Positions 57,129-64,000 of a DNA stretch of 64,000 bases are shown piece by piece. Within the stretch, counting starts at the first letter, position 1. Each line of letters opens with the position of its first letter. Both the position numbers and the translations under genes were made by a program. The notes beneath the pieces were generated by a model. The model worked only from the letters and a program-made list of their open reading frames with translations. It did not search any database and was not told the origin of the DNA. The stretch comes from Paenibacillus phytorum (GTDB lineage Bacteria > Bacillota > Bacilli > Paenibacillales > NBRC-103111): assembly GCF_013141715.1 (NCBI RefSeq), contig NZ_WHOA01000263.1:24261-88260 (forward strand), written 5' to 3'.

Positions 57129-58532
57129 TTACCTAAACTCAGGCGGGGTTCTCCGAGCAACATTCGTTAAAATGGCCGCTTCAATCACAGCTTTGCGTAC
57201 TTGTATCACGACTTGCTCATTGAAAATACTAGGGATAATGTAATGTTCGTTGAGCTCAGCCGCTGAAACGACGGAAGCAATCGCTCTCGCCGCGGCAAGC
57301 TTCATCGGCTCATTAATTCGCCGTGCTCGGCAGTCGAGTGCGCCTCTGAATAATCCTGGGAATACAAGCACGTTATTAATTTGATTCGGATAATCGCTTC
57401 GTCCTGTAGCAAATACAGCAACATGCGGGAGCGCTTCCTCCGGCGTAATTTCAGGATCGGGATTGGCCATTGCGAACACGATGCTTTGAGGAGCCATCTT
57501 CTTCACGTCTTCTTCTTTCAATAGGCGACCTCTTGACACCCCGATAAATACATCTGCGCTTTGAATCACTTCTTGAAGCGTTCCCTCTGTCGATTCCACC
57601 TGAGGCTGTTCGGCAAGCCATTGCCACATCGGGTGGTCGTAAGTCCCGCCGCGCACGATAGCGCCTTCCCGATCTACAGGAACGAGGCGCGTAACGCCCG
57701 CCTGGAGCAACATTTTGCAAATGGATACGCCTGCAGCACCTATCCCATTAACGACAATGCGGATATTTTCAATCCGCTTGCCAACGACTTTGAGCGCATT
57801 GAGCAGTCCCGCGATCACAACGACAGCTGTTCCATGCTGATCATCATGAAAGACAGGAATCTCCAGCTCTTCAGCGAGCCTATTCTCAATTTCAAAACAG
57901 CGTGGAGAGCTAATGTCCTCCAAGTTAATACCACCGAAAATGGGACTAATCGCTTTGATCGTGCGAATGATTTCTTCGGTATCCTGGGTATCCAAACAGA
58001 TCGGAAACGCGTCAACGCCAGCGAGCTGCTTGAAGAGCATAGCTTTACCTTCCATAACCGGGGCTGCCGCATGCGGGCCAATGTCGCCTAAGCCTAGAAC
58101 AGCAGTACCATCAGTAACAACAGCCACCGTATTTCGCTTAATGGTAAGTGAATATGCTTTCTTCGGATTTTCAGCTATCGCCGTACAGACTCGAGCAACA
58201 CCTGGGGTATATACCTTGGATAAATCATCGCGATTCTTGATCGGAAGTGTCGGCTGAATCGTAATTTTGCCACCTAAATGAACGAGAAAGGTGCGATCAG
58301 AGACGTTGATGACTTTAATGCCCTCGAGTTGTTTCAGAGCCTCTGCGATTAACGCTTCATCCTTATCCGAAAGATCGACTGTAATATCCCGAATGGAGAA
58401 ATCATGACCTGGACGTATCACGTCAATAGAGGTAATATCTCCTCCTGATTTGCTGATTGCAGCCGCTACATCACCGAAACTAACCTTATTATGATCTAAC
58501 TCTAATCGGAAAATAATACTTGTTTGCGCCAC
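57129..58532 (-). CDS. NAD-dependent malic enzyme with N-terminal ACT domain
   Basis: GTG start one base after the gdh stop codon. The 467-residue protein opens with an ACT domain (about residues 1-80: SIIFRLELDHNKVSFGDVAA). The malic core has the Tyr in LSKVYTPGVARVC, the Lys region PVMEGKAMLFKQLAGVDAFP, the metal site EDISSPRCFEIE with HDDQHGTAVV, and the Rossmann motif VVNGIGAAGVSICKMLLQAG. It oxidatively decarboxylates malate to pyruvate. The ACT domain suggests amino acid control. Coupling to glutamate dehydrogenase links glutamate breakdown to pyruvate supply. Confidence 0.93.
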   Translation of the reverse strand: MAQTSIIFRLELDHNKVSFGDVAAAISKSGGDITSIDVIRPGHDFSIRDITVDLSDKDEALIAEALKQLEGIKVINVSDRTFLVHLGGKITIQPTLPIKNRDDLSKVYTPGVARVCTAIAENPKKAYSLTIKRNTVAVVTDGTAVLGLGDIGPHAAAPVMEGKAMLFKQLAGVDAFPICLDTQDTEEIIRTIKAISPIFGGINLEDISSPRCFEIENRLAEELEIPVFHDDQHGTAVVVIAGLLNALKVVGKRIENIRIVVNGIGAAGVSICKMLLQAGVTRLVPVDREGAIVRGGTYDHPMWQWLAEQPQVESTEGTLQEVIQSADVFIGVSRGRLLKEEDVKKMAPQSIVFAMANPDPEITPEEALPHVAVFATGRSDYPNQINNVLVFPGLFRGALDCRARRINEPMKLAAARAIASVVSAAELNEHYIIPSIFNEQVVIQVRKAVIEAAILTNVARRTPPEFR

Positions 58533-58533
58533 T

Positions 58534-59796
58534 TTAAACCCAACCTCTCCACTTCACAGCTTCAGCCATGCGCTTAAGACCAACCATGTAAGCTGACAAA
58601 CGCATGTCCACGTTTTTCTCTTGTGAGGTTCGATAAACGTTATGGAAGGAATCAACCAGAATTTTATGCAGTCTCTCGTTAACCTCTTCCTCCGTCCAAT
58701 AATAACCTTGATTATTTTGAACCCACTCAAAATAGGATACCACTACACCCCCCGCGCTGGCTAGGACGTCGGGAACAATCATGATGCCTCTTTGTGTTAA
58801 AATCTCTGTAGCGATAGTTGTAGTAGGGCCGTTAGCAGCCTCAACCAGCAGCTTCGCCTTGACTTGCCAAGCGTTTTCCTCGGTAATTTGATTCTCTATA
58901 GCCGCTGGCACTAAAATGTCACATTCCTGAATTAATAACTCTTTATTCGTGATACGGTTAGGAAATAAATTCGTTACCGTTCCGAAAGAATCCCGTCTAT
59001 CCAATAAATAATCGATATCTAATCCGTTCGGGTCATACAAGGCTCCGCCCGCGTCCGAAATACCTACCACTTTAGCGCCCGCATCATGCACGAATTTGGC
59101 CAAATAACTACCCGCATTTCCAAACCCTTGGACAATGATTTTCGCACCTTGGATAGGAATCCCCAGCACTTTAGCAGCCTCATTCATCACAATACTTACA
59201 CCTAATGCTGTGGATGTTTCACGTCCTATTGATCCGCCCAGAACCAGCGGCTTGCCTGTAATAAATCCTGGGGAGTCAAACTCGCGGATGTGGCTGTATT
59301 CATCCATCATCCATGCCATAATTTGCGAGTTGGTGAATACATCCGGCGCTGGAATGTCTTTAGTTGGCCCGACAACTTGGCTGATAGCGCGAACATAGCC
59401 CCGGCTGAGCCGCTCTAATTCTGGAAAAGACATCGAACGAGGATCACATTGAATCCCGCCTTTGCCGCCACCATAAGGCAGATTTGTAATGCCACATTTT
59501 ATACTCATCCACATTGAAAGCGCTTTAACTTCTTCCTCAGTAACATCAGGGTGGAAGCGGACGCCCCCCTTGGTTGGTCCAACCGCATCATTATGCTGAG
59601 CACGATAGCCTGTAAGCACTTTAACCGATCCATCATCCATCTTTAATGGGATTCGTACCGTCAATAGGCGCAATGGTTCCTTTAGCAGCTCATAAAGGGA
59701 CTCAGCGTACCCCATTTTTTTCAATGCTGTTTCAATCACCAGCTGCGTTCTTGCCAACACATCTACATTTTCCACATTTTCTACCTTAACGCTCAT
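58534..59796 (-). CDS. gdhA: Glutamate dehydrogenase (Glu/Leu/Phe/Val family)
   Basis: Start ATG 59796 follows AGGGGGA; an upstream ATG at 59826 has no RBS. The 420-residue enzyme has HNDAVGPTKGGVRFHPDVTE, the catalytic Lys in LPYGGGKGGIQCDPRSMSFP, APDVFTNSQIMAWMMDEYS, and the NAD site IIVQGFGNAGSYLAKF. It matches RocG/GudB-type catabolic enzymes that deaminate glutamate to 2-oxoglutarate. It is the first gene of the pair with malic enzyme. A TnpB element begins less than 100 bp upstream of its start, close to where its promoter should be. Confidence 0.93.
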   Translation of the reverse strand: MSVKVENVENVDVLARTQLVIETALKKMGYAESLYELLKEPLRLLTVRIPLKMDDGSVKVLTGYRAQHNDAVGPTKGGVRFHPDVTEEEVKALSMWMSIKCGITNLPYGGGKGGIQCDPRSMSFPELERLSRGYVRAISQVVGPTKDIPAPDVFTNSQIMAWMMDEYSHIREFDSPGFITGKPLVLGGSIGRETSTALGVSIVMNEAAKVLGIPIQGAKIIVQGFGNAGSYLAKFVHDAGAKVVGISDAGGALYDPNGLDIDYLLDRRDSFGTVTNLFPNRITNKELLIQECDILVPAAIENQITEENAWQVKAKLLVEAANGPTTTIATEILTQRGIMIVPDVLASAGGVVVSYFEWVQNNQGYYWTEEEVNERLHKILVDSFHNVYRTSQEKNVDMRLSAYMVGLKRMAEAVKWRGWV

Positions 59797-59869
59797 CTCA
59801 TTTTTCCCCCTAGTATTTATGAACAACCGAGAACACTCGTTACTTTAGTGAAGAGATGAATCGGCGGTT

Positions 59870-59940
59870 TTGTCACTCAAACACGAACATATGTGCTATA
59901 ATGGTTGTGCTGCTACTATTGAAAGGAGATTGCTGTTTTG
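59870..59940 (+). promoter_or_regulatory. Left end and extended -10 promoter of the TnpB element
   Basis: The stretch with ACACGAACATATGTGC and TATAAT (59897-59902, extended by TG at 59894-59895) resembles left ends of IS200/IS605-type elements, which carry an outward dyad and the tnpB promoter. AAAGGAGA lies before the start. The exact element boundary cannot be set without comparison. Confidence 0.5.
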
Positions 59941-61041
59941 CTATACCATAAAGCGTTTAGCTATCGCATCTACCCAACAAAGGAGCAGGAGAACCTCCTT
60001 CGCAAAACGTTTGGCTCCTGCCGTTTTGTTTTTAATCGCTTCCTTGCGCAGTGGAATCAAGCCTTTACGGAAACAAATAAGGGATTGTCTTACAACACGT
60101 GTGCAACACAGCTCCCTGCTTTGAAACAAGAATTCGAATGGCTCAAAGAAGTGGACAGCATTGCTTTGCAGTCTGCTATCCGTAACCTGGCAGACAGCTT
60201 TGACCGATTCTTTAAAAGGCAAAACGCGGATCCGTGTTTCAAGAGTCGTAAAAATCCTGTTCAAAGTTATACAACTAAGTATACCAACGGAAACATCGCT
60301 ATTGAAGGTCACTTTCTCAAGCTTCCGAAGCTTGGACGTATTCGTTTTGCAAATTCAAGACCACTGGATGGACGCATCCTCTCTGCAACGGTTCGCCAAA
60401 ATGCGGCTGGCAAATATTTTGTATCGATCCTTTGTGAAGCAGAGATACAATCGTTACCGGCGATCGCTAAAGTAGTTGGCATTGATTTGGGCATCAAGAC
60501 GTTTGCGGTTTGTTCCGATGGTCAGGCGTTCGCCAACCCGAAGTATCATAGCAAATACGAAAAGCAGTTGGCGTTCTGGCAACGACGATTGTCTCGCCGC
60601 ACCAAAGGCGGCTACAATTGGAAGAAAGCTAAAGTCAAGATTGCCCGCATCCACGAGAAGATCGCCAACTGCCGCAAAGACTTTTTACACAAACTGTCAA
60701 CGAAGCTGATTCGTGAAAACCAAACGATTTGCCTCGAAGACTTGCAAGTGTCGAACTTAATAAAAAACAACAAATTGGCAAAATCCATTGTAGAAGTCTC
60801 CTGGTCGATGTTTCGCACCTTTCTAATGTACAAAGCTGACTGGTATAATCGCACGATCAGCGTCGTTGCGAAAAACTTTCCGTCCAGCCAGCTTTGTCAT
60901 GTGTGTGGAACCCGTAATTCGGATGTGAAGGATCTTGCCTTACGGGTATGGACTTGCATGGAATGTGGCAGCCTCCATGATCGGGATCACAATGCTAGTC
61001 AAAATATTAAGCACGAAGGCATTCGTCTGCTTGTCGGATAA
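59938..61041 (+). CDS. tnpB: TnpB, RNA-guided endonuclease of an IS200/IS605-type element
   Basis: TTG start after AAAGGAGA. The 367-residue protein is full length. An N-terminal HTH_OrfB segment reads FSYRIYPTKEQENLLRKTFG. The RuvC-like nuclease has Asp183 in VVGIDLGIKTFAV, Glu267 in ICLEDLQVSNL and Asp350 in LHDRDHNASQNI. A zinc finger (CHVCG and CMECG) sits between the last two. All catalytic residues are present, so it may be active as an RNA-guided nuclease. No TnpA (Y1 transposase) is next to it, so it would move only with help in trans. It lies between the gdh and proline catabolism operons. Confidence 0.95.
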   Translation: MLYHKAFSYRIYPTKEQENLLRKTFGSCRFVFNRFLAQWNQAFTETNKGLSYNTCATQLPALKQEFEWLKEVDSIALQSAIRNLADSFDRFFKRQNADPCFKSRKNPVQSYTTKYTNGNIAIEGHFLKLPKLGRIRFANSRPLDGRILSATVRQNAAGKYFVSILCEAEIQSLPAIAKVVGIDLGIKTFAVCSDGQAFANPKYHSKYEKQLAFWQRRLSRRTKGGYNWKKAKVKIARIHEKIANCRKDFLHKLSTKLIRENQTICLEDLQVSNLIKNNKLAKSIVEVSWSMFRTFLMYKADWYNRTISVVAKNFPSSQLCHVCGTRNSDVKDLALRVWTCMECGSLHDRDHNASQNIKHEGIRLLVG

Positions 61042-61140
61042 GAACCATCCCGCAGGAAATGCGGATTTCGCCTGGTTTACTTCTCTATAGTAGTGGAGAC
61101 GATCCAGGAATCATGCGAATTCATTCGTGTGAGCTTTCAA
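61042..61140 (+). ncRNA. Candidate reRNA (omega-RNA) scaffold and right end of the TnpB element
   Basis: After the tnpB stop there is a GC-rich stretch ending with a hairpin around CATGCGAAT-TC-ATTCGTGTG (61112-61131) and then GAGCTTTCAA (61131-61140). This resembles right ends of IS605-type elements, where a hairpin precedes the cleavage site and the RNA scaffold ends. The guide would then be copied from flanking DNA starting near 61141. Inferred from layout, not tested. Confidence 0.55.
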
Positions 61141-61157
61141 AGATATGATAAGTACTC

Positions 61158-61194
61158 TTAAAAAAGAGCCCTCCATGTAATTATAGAGGGCCCC
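61158..61194 (-). terminator. Terminator of the putB-pruA operon
   Basis: GAGCCCTC (61166-61173) pairs with GAGGGCCC (61186-61193), and a T6 tract follows on the minus strand. Confidence 0.85.
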
Positions 61195-61202
61195 ACAAAG
61201 CC

Positions 61203-62771
61203 TTAAATTTTGCGGGACGTTAATTTAGCTTGTGTAAAGAGCAATAGGTAGTCATAACCGCCTGCTTTGGAATCTGTACCTGACATATTGAATCCGCCAA
61301 ACGGGTGTACGCCGACTAGAGCGCCTGTACATTTACGATTGATGTACAAGTTACCGCAATGTACGGTCTCCAGAGCTTCAGCGATACGTTCCTCATCCGT
61401 GGAGAAGTAAGCGCCTGTCAAACCGAATTCAGTGTCATTGTAAATCGCGATTGCTTCTTGCCAATCTTTCGCTTTCGCAATAGCGAGCACGGGTCCGAAG
61501 ATCTCTTCTTGCATAATCCGCGCTTTGCCGCTCACATTACCGAATACGGTAGGTTGGATGTAATAGCCGTTTCCTTCAGCCTTCTCACCGCCGGCAAGCA
61601 GAATGCCTTCTTGTTTCCCGATTTCGATATATTCCAAAATTCTTTCGTACGAAGTCTCATCGATAACTGGACCAGCAGCGAAATTGTTTTCTGGAAGCCC
61701 GATTTGCAGTTGCTTCGTCAAAGCGGCTACTTTTTCTACAACTTGATCATACACAGATTCCACAATAACCGCTCTGGAACCAGCCGAGCATTTCTGACCT
61801 TGGAATCCGAAGGCTGATGCGACAATCGCGGATGCTGCTGCATCCAGATCAGCTGTTTCATCGACGATAATGCCATCTTTTCCACCCATTTCAGCAACAA
61901 CGCGTTTGATCCAAATCTGACCTGGAACCGTGTCCGCGGCCAACTTGTTAATGCGCAGACCAACTTCTTTGGAACCTGTAAAGCTAATGAAACGAGTCTT
62001 CGGATGTGTCGTCAAATAATCGCCAACTTCAGCGCCGCTTCCCGGAATGAAATTGATAACACCGTCTGGAAGTCCTACTTCTCGCATCAAAGCAACAAAC
62101 TTGTGCGCAATGATTGGAGTTGTAGAAGCAGGTTTAAGAAGAACTGTATTACCTGATACAACTGCAGCAGTCGTCATGCCCACGCAAATAGCGAGCGGGA
62201 AGTTCCAAGGAGGAATAATAACTCCAACGCCAAGTGGGATATAGGAAATTTTATTGTCTTCACCGGTAATTTTGGTTAACGGTTGAGTCTCATTGATTTC
62301 GCTCAAACGAATGATTTCCCGAGCGTAGAACTCGATGAAATCAATAGCTTCCGCAGTATCTACGTCAGCTTCAACGTAGTTCTTACCTGATTCCAAAATC
62401 ATAAGCGCAGAAAATTCATGCTTACGTTCACGCATAAGCGCTGCCGCTTTAAACAAATATTCCGCTCGCTCTTTTACATGAACGCGCTTCCAAGATTCAA
62501 AAGTCTCCAAAGCAGCGACCATTGCTTTTTCCGCTAGTGCTTGATTCGCTTTGCTCACATAACCAATCACTTCATCCACATTACCTGGGTTAATGGATTT
62601 GATTTTCGCTTCTGTAACTACTTTCTCTGATCCGATATAAAGCGGGTACTCTTGGCCTAATTCCGATTTCACTTTCGCAATAGCAGCTTCCATGGATTGC
62701 TTATTTTCATCCAAAGAAAAATTAGTGAAGGGTTCGTTTACATAAGGGGTTACTTTTGTCAATGTGCTCAT
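61203..62771 (-). CDS. pruA: L-glutamate gamma-semialdehyde (P5C) dehydrogenase
   Basis: Start ATG 62771 has AGGAGA 7 bp upstream; ATG 62777 is too close. The ~522-residue aldehyde dehydrogenase has VGVIIPPWNFPLAICVGMTT, RFISFTGSKEVGLRI, the Glu in KRVVAEMGGKDGIIVDETAD, the catalytic Cys in SAFGFQGQKCSAGSRAVI, and the RocA-like end INRKCTGALVGVHPFGGFNM. It oxidises glutamate semialdehyde to glutamate. It follows putB by 26 bp. Its product glutamate is the substrate of the dehydrogenase encoded 1.4 kb downstream. Confidence 0.96.
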   Translation of the reverse strand: MSTLTKVTPYVNEPFTNFSLDENKQSMEAAIAKVKSELGQEYPLYIGSEKVVTEAKIKSINPGNVDEVIGYVSKANQALAEKAMVAALETFESWKRVHVKERAEYLFKAAALMRERKHEFSALMILESGKNYVEADVDTAEAIDFIEFYAREIIRLSEINETQPLTKITGEDNKISYIPLGVGVIIPPWNFPLAICVGMTTAAVVSGNTVLLKPASTTPIIAHKFVALMREVGLPDGVINFIPGSGAEVGDYLTTHPKTRFISFTGSKEVGLRINKLAADTVPGQIWIKRVVAEMGGKDGIIVDETADLDAAASAIVASAFGFQGQKCSAGSRAVIVESVYDQVVEKVAALTKQLQIGLPENNFAAGPVIDETSYERILEYIEIGKQEGILLAGGEKAEGNGYYIQPTVFGNVSGKARIMQEEIFGPVLAIAKAKDWQEAIAIYNDTEFGLTGAYFSTDEERIAEALETVHCGNLYINRKCTGALVGVHPFGGFNMSGTDSKAGGYDYLLLFTQAKLTSRKI

Positions 62772-62797
62772 ATTCATTCTCCTCTCCCTTTGCGGGC

Positions 62798-63712
62798 CTA
62801 TTTAAACATATTTTTAAGAACAAACCAGGCATTCGCTGGCCGCTCGGCTAACCGTCTCATAAAGTATCCAAACCAATCGACACCATAGGGAACGTAGACG
62901 CGGACTCGGTATCCTTCCTTAACCAATTGCTTCTGCATCTCTTCACAAATGCCATAAAGCATCTGAAATTCGAATTGATCTCTGGAGATGCCGTTCTCAC
63001 TTACGAATTGTTTCGTGAAGTTGATGATCGCTTCATCATGGCTGGCAACAGCCGTATAATGACCATTTTTCAAATGCATTTGAATGATTTTTTTATAATT
63101 TTCATCGACGTCTTTCTTTTCTGGAAAAGCAACCTGAGGGGATTCCTTATAAGCACCTTTAACGAGACGCAAGTTGGCACTCAGTGCACTCAAATCCTGG
63201 ATATCTTGCTCCGTCCGGAACAGATAAGCTTGAATCACGATCCCGACATTATCGAACTCTTCTCGAAGCTCACGGTAGATATCAAGAGAAACTTGGCAGT
63301 GCGCGTAATCCTCCATATCGATCCGAACAAAATTACCATATTGGCGCGCTCGATTCAGAATTCGTTTCATATTGTTTACGCAAAGCTCTCTGCTGATATC
63401 TAGGCCGAGTGATGTCATTTTCAATGAAAGATTGGACTGTACGCCTGAGCTAGCAATGGCATCTAATGTTTGGACGCACATATCAGCGGACAATGTAGCT
63501 TCTTCTTCACTAAAGACGAATTCTCCTAGATGGTCTAAAGTCGCTATTCTACCATCCTTATTGAGACCGCTTACAGCATCAATCGATTGTTTGATGGTTT
63601 CACCAGCTACAAAACGGGCGGCTCCAAAACGAAGGCCGTACTTTTTGGCTAATCGATTCGCAGAGCGGCTTTTGCCCAACGATTGAAACATGTTTCTCAG
63701 CATCATTTCCAT
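62798..63712 (-). CDS. putB: Proline dehydrogenase
   Basis: The 304-residue monofunctional enzyme has the FAD-binding TIM barrel: DHLGEFVFSEEEA, SLKMTSLGLDIS, FVRIDMEDYAHCQVSLDIYR, GIVIQAYLFRTEQDI, LRLVKGAYKES and the C-terminal FQMLYGICEEMQKQLV with YFMRRLAERPAN. These are the hallmarks of Firmicute PutB/FadM. It oxidises proline to P5C and passes electrons to the membrane quinone pool. GGGGGA precedes ATG 63712. Upstream lie several TTGAACA repeats and a TTGTATA dyad that may form the control region. Confidence 0.95.
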   Translation of the reverse strand: MEMMLRNMFQSLGKSRSANRLAKKYGLRFGAARFVAGETIKQSIDAVSGLNKDGRIATLDHLGEFVFSEEEATLSADMCVQTLDAIASSGVQSNLSLKMTSLGLDISRELCVNNMKRILNRARQYGNFVRIDMEDYAHCQVSLDIYRELREEFDNVGIVIQAYLFRTEQDIQDLSALSANLRLVKGAYKESPQVAFPEKKDVDENYKKIIQMHLKNGHYTAVASHDEAIINFTKQFVSENGISRDQFEFQMLYGICEEMQKQLVKEGYRVRVYVPYGVDWFGYFMRRLAERPANAWFVLKNMFK

Positions 63713-63732
63713 GTATGATTCCCCCAGAAGAA

Positions 63733-63849
63733 TTGAACAATGTTGTTTAATTGTATAAACGAACTATACAACATTATTTTGATTTTGAACAGTAATTGTT
63801 TAAAAATAATGTGATTCAGATGGAATGGTTGAACAGTTTCTGTTGAACA
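63733..63849. promoter_or_regulatory. Candidate control region of putB-pruA
   Basis: TTGTATA (63751-63757) and TATACAA (63765-63771) form a dyad with a 7-bp spacer, framed by AATGTTG (63739-63745) and CAACATT (63769-63775). TTGAACA occurs at 63733, 63785, 63829 and 63843. The remaining bases to 64000 hold no gene I can support. Confidence 0.5.
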
Positions 63850-64000
63850 ACCGTTTTCATGTACGCTATGCTGATTCGACGATAGAAGAGATCTCATCCT
63901 ATTTGCAAAAGAATCAAGCTTCGTAATCCATAATGCAAACCCTCGCTCGGATCAACCTACTAGTGGTCAATTGTGGAATCGTCCCCTCGATGAGGCTGTT

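Noticed and set aside
63825..63926. Short ORF of 33 codons upstream of putB (starts MVEQFLLNNRFHV)
   Set aside because: No RBS, no family recognised, and it overlaps the TTGAACA repeats; it could be a gene remnant but cannot be supported.

Overview
The window is chromosomal DNA from an endospore-forming, Paenibacillus-like Firmicute. The case rests on two complete GerA-type germinant receptor operons, a GerP-like spore coat cluster, an alpha/beta SASP, a YjcZ-type small protein, a T-box leader, an L20-type leader in front of infC, strong AGGAGG ribosome binding sites, and frequent GTG/TTG starts. No rRNA, tRNA, prophage or CRISPR array was seen. One insertion sequence gene is present, a lone TnpB.

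Layout. 0-2 kb: partial YigZ, a TetR regulator, a DUF1128 protein and a Gly-rich small protein. 2.1-4.8 kb: spore island of GerPA/PF-like and GerPC-like genes on both strands, an Hsp20 and a SASP. 4.8-7.8 kb: GtrA flippase, polyprenyl-phosphate glycosyltransferase and a PIG-V-like membrane glycosyltransferase, the three parts expected of a transmembrane glycosylation system. 7.8-10.6 kb: YjcZ peptide, an ArsR-DUF2087 regulator, then mqnB-mqnD of the futalosine menaquinone route (mqnD carries an in-frame repeat expansion). 10.6-11.4 kb: non-coding repeats. 11.4-18.5 kb: D-2-hydroxyacid dehydrogenase, RluA-type pseudouridine synthase, a LacI regulator divergent from an FAD oxidoreductase, and a B12-binding radical SAM protein. 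18.5-22.6 kb: cytochrome c lipoprotein divergent from a Tat-exported GMC oxidoreductase operon that carries its own tatC and tatA. 22.8-24.3 kb: an IMP dehydrogenase of the Tritrichomonas foetus type. 24.3-25 kb: repeats. 25-30.2 kb: manA, mnmM and mnmL with a cytochrome c gene between them, a repetitive exported protein, and trmB. 30.3-34.9 kb: envelope lipid and glycan enzymes. 34.9-36.3 kb: infC-rpmI-rplT behind an attenuator. 36.3-40.3 kb: gerA-type operon on the minus strand (A-C-B). 40.3-46.1 kb: T-box, ilvB-ilvN-ilvC-leuA. 46.1-48.7 kb: aminotransferase, small membrane protein, VanW. 48.9-54.8 kb: a second gerA operon in which the B-C gene pair is duplicated (A-B-C-B'-C'). 55-56 kb: leuB. 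56.1-59.8 kb: DUF2935 protein and a gdh-malic enzyme pair. 59.9-61.2 kb: TnpB. 61.2-63.7 kb: proline catabolism (putB-pruA).

How the genes connect. The ilv-leu genes form a valine/leucine biosynthetic unit cut into two parts by the germination operon. Proline dehydrogenase, P5C dehydrogenase, glutamate dehydrogenase and malic enzyme form a linked route from proline through glutamate and 2-oxoglutarate toward pyruvate, with the TnpB element lodged in the middle. Exported redox proteins (two c-type cytochrome lipoproteins and a Tat-dependent flavoenzyme) sit in the same stretch as other envelope genes. All functions are assigned from sequence reading and recall of protein families; no database search was run. 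The most unusual items are the T. foetus-type IMPDH, the duplicated gerB-gerC pair, the self-contained Tat/GMC operon, the repeat insertion in MqnD, the TMG-like locus, and several structured intergenic repeats.
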